The notes under the pieces were generated by a model, which was not told where the DNA came from, did no database searches, and saw nothing but the letters and a program-made list of their open reading frames with translations. From contig DAOWOO010000002.1 in NCBI GenBank assembly GCA_030642025.1, positions 1 to 17,303 on the forward strand: DNA of 17,303 nucleotides, read 5' to 3'. Shown here piece by piece: positions 1-5,916 of the stretch (the stretch's first letter is position 1; the number at the start of each line of letters is the position of its first letter). The stretch is from Candidatus Zixiibacteriota bacterium. GTDB lineage: Bacteria; Zixibacteria; MSB-5A5; GN15; PGXB01. The translations under genes and the position numbers were made by a program.

Positions 1-1890
1 GACTCGATCAACCTTGGAGTACCCTTTTATGACTGGGCCTGGGGTGGCGGGCAGTTGCCTGAGTTTAATGGCCCGTATTGCTGGGATGTTGTGGATGAAG
101 TCCCACCCGAAATCGGAGTTGATCCCGATCATTTGGATTTTGTCGGCGTTGCCGGGAGCACATCACCATCACCCCAGATCCTGCAGATATCAAATAACGG
201 CGCGGGTAACCTGGAGTGGGCGGCCAGTTGGAGTTCCACCTGGCTGAATATGGCGCCGTCATCGGCCACCACCGGTGCCGTCCCGATCAATACCCAGGTA
301 ACGGTCAACTCTTCTGGAATGGGTGTCGGGATATATTATGATACCATTGTCGTTTCTGATCCCGATGCGCTCAATGACCCGGTAAAAGTTCCGATTACGC
401 TGACATTGAACGAACCGCCGCCAACAATCGGGCTTTCCGATGATGAGTTTTTTTATAACGCCATCGCCGATGGAGCCAATCCTGATGATCAGTTTCTGAC
501 GATATCCAATATCGGGCAGGGAACGCTCAACTGGACCGCAACAAAATCATCAAGCTGGCTTACGCTGACGCCCGATAATGGTGTCGATGAGGTTGAAGTT
601 ACATTATCTGTCGATATAACCGGGATGTCATATGGGGTTTACTACGATACTATTGTCGTTTCCGACCCGATGGCCACCAATGATCCGCAGACGGCGGCGG
701 TCCGCCTGGAAATTGCCTCGGATTTGCCTATTCTTGCCGCCGATCTCCAGCATAATGTGATTGTGGTGGAAATTCCGCCGGGATCGCCACCTAACCGGCA
801 ATTCTTGCTATATAACGCCGGGGCCGGCAGTATGACTTTTACGCTGTCAGAAATGTCGCCGCGAATACTCACCATGACACCAATATCGGGTACTATTCCA
901 CAGGTAATTGATGTTGAATTTAAAATACTCAATGGAAATCCCCCGGAGGAGTTTTTTGATACGGTCTGGGTGGAATCGCCCGAGGCCGTCAATTCTCCCT
1001 ATCCGGTTGTGTTTGAATTTCATATTGTATCAGAAGCCGCCGAAATCTTTACCAGCAAGGATTCGATTTATATTGAGTACTACGAATGCTGGCAGGGTTA
1101 TGACCCTCTGCCGCCATTGCCATCATTCATAGTTTATAACGCCGGAGGGGATATCCTTCAATTTAATTTATCTTTCAGTTCGGATTGGCTGAACCTGAGT
1201 CGGCTGCATGGCGGGCATGGAACAACTATAGACTGCGAATTTGCTTATGCGGGAATGCCGCAGGGGATTTTTTATGATACCATTGTTATTACCGCGCCAT
1301 ATGCCATAAATAGTCCTTTCTACCTTCCGGTTATAATGAATATTCTTCCCACGCCGACTACTCCTGAAATATTGCTCTCAAATACATATATGGAAATTAC
1401 GGCACAGGAGGAAAACATTGGTCGTGATAAGGTTACAAGTGTCTACAACGCCAACCCGGGCTGTATGGAATGGGATTTTTCGGAGGCTCTGTCGTGGATA
1501 ACATTTGATATAAATGACACTTCCGCCGCCACCGGTGAGGATTTCCCTCAACAGGTTATTTTGCATCCCAATGCATATGGATTAACAATGGGCGAGTATC
1601 TGGGAACAGGACAGGTTACATCGCCCGACGCTACAAATTCTCCCGTAACATTGGATCTCCGGCTGCTGGTCTGGCGATTTCATGGTGATATGGATTATGA
1701 TGGAATCCTGAATCTGACGGATATACTGCTTATGATCGTCTATGTTTTTCACAATGGTGCTCCGCCTCTTCCGGAAATTAGGGTCGGCGACTGTAACTGC
1801 GATTATGCGGTAAACCTGGCTGATATTATAATCCTGATAAATTATGTCTATCTGGATGGACCACCGCCATGCGGTAATCCATATAAGTAA
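1..1890 (+). CDS. Secreted multi-BACON-repeat protein with C-terminal dockerin pair (5' end missing)
   Basis: The frame is open from the first base, so the true start lies upstream; the TTG at 55 is only the first internal start-like codon. The visible 629 residues hold five tandem Ig-like repeats of about 85-110 residues resembling BACON domains (roughly 57-140, 141-238, 244-345, 346-454, 455-558). Most carry an SxWL core and end in a YDTIVVSDPxAxNDP-like strand motif. A dockerin type I pair follows: loop 1 is D563-x-D565-x-D567-G-x-x-N571-x-x-D574, and loop 2 is D597-x-N599-x-D601-x-x-x-N605-x-x-D608. A Cys sits near the end (C624). Known families: BACON-like domains are beta-sandwich modules of extracellular proteins, and dockerins bind calcium and cohesins. 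Inference: a surface or exported structural or binding protein. Any catalytic domain would be in the missing N-terminus, so no specific activity can be assigned. A strong terminator follows 20 bases after the stop. Confidence 0.8.
   Translation, partial: DSINLGVPFYDWAWGGGQLPEFNGPYCWDVVDEVPPEIGVDPDHLDFVGVAGSTSPSPQILQISNNGAGNLEWAASWSSTWLNMAPSSATTGAVPINTQVTVNSSGMGVGIYYDTIVVSDPDALNDPVKVPITLTLNEPPPTIGLSDDEFFYNAIADGANPDDQFLTISNIGQGTLNWTATKSSSWLTLTPDNGVDEVEVTLSVDITGMSYGVYYDTIVVSDPMATNDPQTAAVRLEIASDLPILAADLQHNVIVVEIPPGSPPNRQFLLYNAGAGSMTFTLSEMSPRILTMTPISGTIPQVIDVEFKILNGNPPEEFFDTVWVESPEAVNSPYPVVFEFHIVSEAAEIFTSKDSIYIEYYECWQGYDPLPPLPSFIVYNAGGDILQFNLSFSSDWLNLSRLHGGHGTTIDCEFAYAGMPQGIFYDTIVITAPYAINSPFYLPVIMNILPTPTTPEILLSNTYMEITAQEENIGRDKVTSVYNANPGCMEWDFSEALSWITFDINDTSAATGEDFPQQVILHPNAYGLTMGEYLGTGQVTSPDATNSPVTLDLRLLVWRFHGDMDYDGILNLTDILLMIVYVFHNGAPPLPEIRVGDCNCDYAVNLADIIILINYVYLDGPPPCGNPYK
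169..1674 (+). repeat. Five tandem BACON-like protein repeats
   Basis: Five consecutive repeat units within the surface-protein gene, bounded at about 169-420, 421-714, 730-1035, 1036-1362 and 1363-1674. Units 1, 2 and 4 share a YDTIV(V/I) strand, visible in the DNA near 336, 642 and 1272. Units 3 and 5 have drifted (FFDTVWVESP and GTGQVTSP) but keep the closing x-A-x-N-S-P. Boundaries are approximate and set by eye from the translated repeats. Confidence 0.65.
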
Positions 1891-1910
1891 GCGGACTTAA
1901 ATGATAAAAT

Positions 1911-1940
1911 GCCGCTCCATGTGGGGCGGCGTTTTTTTTT
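1911..1940 (+). terminator. Rho-independent terminator after the surface-protein gene
   Basis: An 8-bp stem (GCCGCTCC with GGGGCGGC, one G-T wobble) closes a 4-base ATGT loop at 1911-1930. A single G and nine T residues (1932-1940) follow. It lies 20 bases after the stop codon at 1890. Confidence 0.9.
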
Positions 1941-2057
1941 GATATTTGGTGAGAGTTAAGAGGATTGAGACGATTGACGATACCCTGATCAAACGGCTAA
2001 TGTCTTCGACCCGTATGTCTTAAAAAGCGGAATGTCTGAATACTGATGAAAGCTTGC

Positions 2058-2087
2058 TTGACAGACTTGCCAATGTCCTTAGATTGT
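2058..2087 (+). promoter_or_regulatory. Candidate promoter for the M1 aminopeptidase gene
   Basis: A perfect TTGACA (2058-2063) is followed after 16 bases by TAGATT (2080-2085). Read by the Bacteroidota pattern it is TTG, 19 bases, then TAGATTGT, a partial match to TAnnTTTG. It lies about 90 bases before the ATG at 2178. The rest of the 287-base gap 1891-2177 holds only the terminator at 1911-1940; no small gene is convincing there. Confidence 0.4.
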
Positions 2088-2177
2088 AATAGAAGCTGTC
2101 GATAACTACATATTACCGGCATTATCGGGTAACCCGTGTTACCGAGTGGCCCTGAAATAAGAGATAAAGGGAAAAAC

Positions 2178-3293
2178 ATGAGATTGCTGCACACTGTGAC
2201 CGCCATTCTGTTTTTTATCCTCACAATTTTTGCCGTTTCCTCAGCGGTAGATGATTTCTCAAAAATAATCGGAGAAGAAAGGGAATTAACCCCTTCCGAG
2301 GTGCATTCTATCCTGGGGCAGATTCGGGCTGAGAGACTGGCGCGCCGATGGGCGATAGATAAAGACCTTTCGGATATCATGGCGGCCGGGCAGACTGATT
2401 ATGATGTTACATTTTACCGTATCGACATTGAGATTGATGTCGATGCCAAACTGATTTACGGGGATGTTCAACTGGTGGCCGAACCGCTGGTGGACGGAAT
2501 AGATAGTATCCCGGTCGATTTCTATGACAATATGTCTATTGACTCAGTTTACTATTCCGGCGGTCAACTGGGATACCGACGGGGAGGTAATATCGTAACA
2601 GTTGCACTGGATAAAGCTTACAACACCGGCGAGTTTTTCTCATTTAATATTGCCTATTATGGCCTTCCAACACAGGGAGGTTTTCAGGCTTTTTCCTTTG
2701 ATTACCGTCATGTCGGGCCCGATAGTTTCCCCGTAGTATCATCGCTTTCGGAACCGTATATGGCCCGAACTTGGTGGCCGTGCAAGGACCGTCCCGACGA
2801 CAAGGCCGACTCACTTGATATTTTCATCACCTGTGATACCTCATTCATATGCGCCTCCAACGGAAATCTGATCGACACGACCCGCAACGGTAACGGCACC
2901 TGGACATTCAACTATGAGGTCCGTTATCCCATAACGACTTACCTGTTTTCGGTGGCCGTATCTGATTATATGGTGTGGGAAAACTATTACCATTACAGCC
3001 CAACTGACTCAATGGAAATTGTTCATCACGTTTACCCTGAAAAATATGATTATTCGCTTACCAAGTACGATATCACTCCCGACGCTGTTTCCGTCCTGTC
3101 GGGTCTCTACGGGGAATACCCGTTTATTGATGAGAAATACGGTCATGCCAATTTTGAATTCGGCGGCGGTATGGAGCATCAGACCTGCACGTCGATGTCC
3201 GGGACTTGGTTTGGGTTTTACGAACCGGTGGTGGTTCATGAGCTTGGGACATCAGTGGTGGGGCGATATGATTACCTGCGAGAGCTGGCATGA
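2178..3293 (+). CDS. Secreted M1 zinc aminopeptidase, N-terminal part (frame broken in the HELGH motif)
   Basis: Start at ATG 2178 rather than the upstream in-frame GTG at 2136. The ATG is preceded by an AAGGGA-type ribosome binding site and begins a good signal peptide (MRLL, hydrophobic stretch to about residue 22, then SSA). The sequence shows the M1 N-terminal beta domain, the EPYMARTWWPC substrate-region motif near residue 193, and a variant exopeptidase motif GGGMEHQT (G329-T336; usually GxMEN). The zinc motif starts at H354-E355-L356-G357, but the frame then leaves the family sequence and stops at 3293, giving 371 residues. Skipping one base within 3246-3249 restores HELGHQWWGD and joins this part to the next entry, for a 749-residue enzyme. 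Known family: M1 enzymes remove N-terminal residues from peptides using one zinc ion. Inference: an exported peptide-degrading enzyme, broken here by a mutation or a sequence error. Confidence 0.85.
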   Translation: MRLLHTVTAILFFILTIFAVSSAVDDFSKIIGEERELTPSEVHSILGQIRAERLARRWAIDKDLSDIMAAGQTDYDVTFYRIDIEIDVDAKLIYGDVQLVAEPLVDGIDSIPVDFYDNMSIDSVYYSGGQLGYRRGGNIVTVALDKAYNTGEFFSFNIAYYGLPTQGGFQAFSFDYRHVGPDSFPVVSSLSEPYMARTWWPCKDRPDDKADSLDIFITCDTSFICASNGNLIDTTRNGNGTWTFNYEVRYPITTYLFSVAVSDYMVWENYYHYSPTDSMEIVHHVYPEKYDYSLTKYDITPDAVSVLSGLYGEYPFIDEKYGHANFEFGGGMEHQTCTSMSGTWFGFYEPVVVHELGTSVVGRYDYLRELA

Positions 3294-4428
3294 TATCTGG
3301 CTGAACGAGGGCTTTGCGTCGTACACTGAAGCGCTGTATTATGAGGTGATCGAGGGAACGGTATCATACCATAATTACATGGCCGGGATGGATTACGTCG
3401 GCGACAGGACGATTTATGTCTATGATACCACCAGTGTGGGTTCGATCTTCAATATTGTGGTTTATGACAAGGGGGCGTGGCTTTTACACATGTTACGCCA
3501 CGTGGTCGGTGATGCCACTTTCTTTGATATACTTAACGCTTATTACAACAGCTCCGCCCAGCACGGTCATGCCAACTCGGATTTCTTCAAAGGTGTCTGC
3601 GAGACGGTTTCCGGGCAGGATCTTGATTCTTTCTTCGATGAGTGGCTTTATGGAACCTATCGCCCGACCTATGTTTTTGAAAAATTTATAGAACAGGACC
3701 CCGCCGACAGCCGGTGGTGGACATATATACGTTTAAGGCAGACACAGGGGACTGATCCTCAGGTGTTCACGATGCCGATTGATTTTGTCTTCTCGTTTGC
3801 GTCGGCTGATCCGGAAACGCTGACCCTCTTCAATGATACTCGCGATTCCATATATACTTTTAAAACCGACAATGAACCGACCAATATACTGCTCGATCCG
3901 GAAAAGTGGATTCTGAGATATGAAACCAATACAATATGGGGTTACCATTTTATACCGGTGATTCTTTCAGCGGGAACACAGTACGAAGAGTATCTTGACA
4001 GCGTATTCGCCAAAGGTGGAAGCGGACAGCACCTCTACTCGATTGAATCCGGTGAACTTCCTGACGGTCTGGAACTGGATTCGGTAACCGGTGTTATTTT
4101 AGGAACACCCAACCAGTACGGCGACTTTCCGATTACCATAAAAGCCAGGGACAAAAACAACGCCATTTTAAATGATCAGACCGAGCAGACAATTTCGATC
4201 ACTGAAGCGCCTTTCCAGGCCGGCGATGTTACTGAAGATGGCAACGTAAACCTGGAAGATATTCTTTTTATAATCAACTATGTTTACGGTGACCATACAT
4301 CGCCGAATAATGTCAACTTGGCCGATGTCAATCAATCCTGCACGGTCAACCTTGAGGATATTCTTAATCTTATCTCTTTCGTTTATCTTGAGGGGCCGTA
4401 TCCCTTGATGGGTTGTGTCGTGCCGTAA
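3238..4428 (+). CDS. M1 aminopeptidase, C-terminal part with Ig-like and dockerin domains (continuation after frameshift)
   Basis: This is the +1-frame continuation of the preceding gene. The start at ATG 3238 is only the first start codon near the junction, not a believable independent start; real homology begins at the His codon 3250. In reconstructed numbering it supplies H358, then 18 residues later the third zinc ligand E377 (context WLNEGFASYTE), completing HExxH-x18-E. It also supplies the likely transition-state Tyr Y429 in VVYDKGAWLLHMLR. After the catalytic region comes an Ig-like putative domain (about 595-675, He_PIG-type with the pattern LPDGLELDSVTGVILGTP). A dockerin pair ends the protein, with loops D683-D694 and D716-D727, the second carrying S720 where Asp is usual, and a terminal C746. 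Secreted location follows from the signal peptide of the first half. A terminator follows at 4463. Confidence 0.85.
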   Translation: MSLGHQWWGDMITCESWHDIWLNEGFASYTEALYYEVIEGTVSYHNYMAGMDYVGDRTIYVYDTTSVGSIFNIVVYDKGAWLLHMLRHVVGDATFFDILNAYYNSSAQHGHANSDFFKGVCETVSGQDLDSFFDEWLYGTYRPTYVFEKFIEQDPADSRWWTYIRLRQTQGTDPQVFTMPIDFVFSFASADPETLTLFNDTRDSIYTFKTDNEPTNILLDPEKWILRYETNTIWGYHFIPVILSAGTQYEEYLDSVFAKGGSGQHLYSIESGELPDGLELDSVTGVILGTPNQYGDFPITIKARDKNNAILNDQTEQTISITEAPFQAGDVTEDGNVNLEDILFIINYVYGDHTSPNNVNLADVNQSCTVNLEDILNLISFVYLEGPYPLMGCVVP

Positions 4429-4462
4429 TTGATCGATTTTGAAATATAGTCAATATAATAAT

Positions 4463-4492
4463 GCCGGTTTCTTTTCAGGGAACCGGCGTTTT
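4463..4492 (+). terminator. Rho-independent terminator after the M1 aminopeptidase
   Basis: A 9-bp stem (GCCGGTTTC at 4463-4471 with GGAACCGGC at 4479-4487, one T-G wobble) encloses a 7-base loop. G and four T residues follow to 4492. The short T-run makes it weaker than the one at 1911. Confidence 0.75.
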
Positions 4493-4516
4493 CCATTCAG
4501 CAATCCCATTATTTAA

Positions 4517-4546
4517 TTGACCATATCGTGTTTTAGCGTGATATTG
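4517..4546 (+). promoter_or_regulatory. Candidate promoter for the miaB operon
   Basis: TTGACC (4517-4522), a 17-base spacer, then GATATT (4540-4545). Read by the Bacteroidota pattern it is TTG, 19 bases, TGATATTG, which matches only four of six fixed positions of TAnnTTTG. It lies downstream of the terminator at 4463 and about 65 bases before the miaB start, where a promoter is expected. Confidence 0.35.
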
Positions 4547-4611
4547 GATTGTCTCACCGCTGTCAGCTCCGTATACTGATCGGGGGTGGCTGAACAAGGA
4601 AGGCGCTGCAA

Positions 4612-5913
4612 ATGCAGATGTTGACATATAAGATTGTGACATTCGGTTGCCAGATGAATCTGGCTGATTCGGGCATATTGTCTGCCATACTCGAATCGCG
4701 CGGATTCAAAGGGGTCGAATCGGAAAAAGAGGCTGATCTAATCATCCTGAATACCTGCTCGGTCAGGCAGAAGGCCGAGGAGCGCGTGTTCGGGCGCCTG
4801 GGCGAACTCAGTGCTCTCAAGCGAGACAATCCCGACAAGAAACTGGCGGTGGTGGGCTGCATGGCCCAGAGGCTGGGACAATCTCTTCTGGATAGGGCTC
4901 CTTATGTTGACTTTGTGCTCGGCACCGATCGGCTATTTGACCTGCCTCAATATATCGGGGAGCAGAACGGTGCGCCGCTGATTCATACCGAATTCGGACA
5001 TGAGAACATTGATATCGACCTGCCGGCGCGGGACTCGAAATGCAGCGCCTTTGTAACGATATCCCGGGGCTGTGACAATTTTTGCACCTATTGCATCGTC
5101 CCGTACGTGCGCGGACGTGAGCGCTCTTACCCTGTCTCCGACCTGGTACAACAGGTAAGGAGCCTGGTCGAAGACGGCGTTCTGGAAGTAACTTTTCTCG
5201 GCCAGAATGTCAATTCATACCGCGACGGTGAACGTGATTTCTCTGATCTTCTAAGAACAGTTGCGGAGGAAACCGGCATTAAAAGAATTCGTTTCATGAC
5301 TTCGCATCCGAAGGACCTCTCCGACCGGCTGATTGATACGATCGCAGCCGTGCCGGAAATGATGCCGCATTTGCATCTGCCGCTGCAGTCCGGGTCAGAG
5401 CGCATTTTGAAAAAAATGGGCAGGGTTTACACATATTCGCACTACCGCAACCTGGTCAGGCGATTGCGTGAGGCGGTCGGGGAGATATCGTTGACCACCG
5501 ACCTGATTGTGGGGTTTCCCTCGGAGACCGAGGATGAATTCCGCATGACTCTCGACGCCGTCAGGGAGATCGGGTTTGATTCGGCGTTCATGTTCCGCTA
5601 TTCGGTTCGCGAGGGCACCGCCGCCGCCCAATATAATGACGATGTTTCCGAAACCGGTAAAATCCGCCGTCTGACGGAACTGATTTCTCTTCAAAAAAAT
5701 ATATCGTTTGAAAAGAACCAATGTGAGATAGGCCGGGAACATTCCGTTCTGGTTGACGGTGTCTCACGCCGGGATGAATCGGTTTTAAAAGGGAAAACCG
5801 GCGGTAATAAGACATTGCTTTTTAAGGCGGATAAAAAGTATATTGGCACCATACAACAGGTAAAAGTAACCGCCGCCGATAGTTGGACGCTTCACGGCGA
5901 ACTGTTGGGTTAG
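4612..5913 (+). CDS. miaB: tRNA-2-methylthio-N6-dimethylallyladenosine synthase (MiaB)
   Basis: Cytosolic radical-SAM methylthiotransferase that adds the 2-methylthio group to N6-isopentenyl-A37 of tRNAs reading UNN codons. The 433-residue protein has the family order. The N-terminal MTTase domain has three cluster cysteines, C13 (TFGCQMN), C49 (NTCSVR) and C83 (VGCMAQ). The radical-SAM cluster is C154-x3-C158-x2-C161 (SRGCDNFCTYCIVPYVRGRE). The C-terminal TRAM region covers about residues 370-433. The GCQMN-x-x-DS signature favours MiaB over the relatives MtaB and RimO. Start ATG 4612 is supported by AAGGAAGG at 4596-4603, eight bases upstream; another ATG two codons later is a possible but less well-spaced start. 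Length is normal for the family. The next gene begins three bases after the stop, so the two are almost certainly co-transcribed. Confidence 0.95.
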   Translation: MQMLTYKIVTFGCQMNLADSGILSAILESRGFKGVESEKEADLIILNTCSVRQKAEERVFGRLGELSALKRDNPDKKLAVVGCMAQRLGQSLLDRAPYVDFVLGTDRLFDLPQYIGEQNGAPLIHTEFGHENIDIDLPARDSKCSAFVTISRGCDNFCTYCIVPYVRGRERSYPVSDLVQQVRSLVEDGVLEVTFLGQNVNSYRDGERDFSDLLRTVAEETGIKRIRFMTSHPKDLSDRLIDTIAAVPEMMPHLHLPLQSGSERILKKMGRVYTYSHYRNLVRRLREAVGEISLTTDLIVGFPSETEDEFRMTLDAVREIGFDSAFMFRYSVREGTAAAQYNDDVSETGKIRRLTELISLQKNISFEKNQCEIGREHSVLVDGVSRRDESVLKGKTGGNKTLLFKADKKYIGTIQQVKVTAADSWTLHGELLG

Positions 5914-5916
5914 AAA

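Noticed and set aside
1997..2380. 127-codon minus-strand open frame crossing the gap before the M1 gene
   Set aside because: It covers the candidate promoter and the signal-peptide region of the M1 gene, and has no ribosome binding site that I could see and no recognisable motif.
3237..3255. Programmed ribosomal frameshift in the M1 gene
   Set aside because: No slippery heptamer, stop-codon pause site or following pseudoknot is apparent, and a frameshift signal inside an active-site motif would be unexpected. An error or mutation is simpler.
4563..4593. Leader hairpin or riboswitch upstream of miaB
   Set aside because: Only a 5-bp TCAGC/GCTGA pairing was found, with a long loop and no known riboswitch core.
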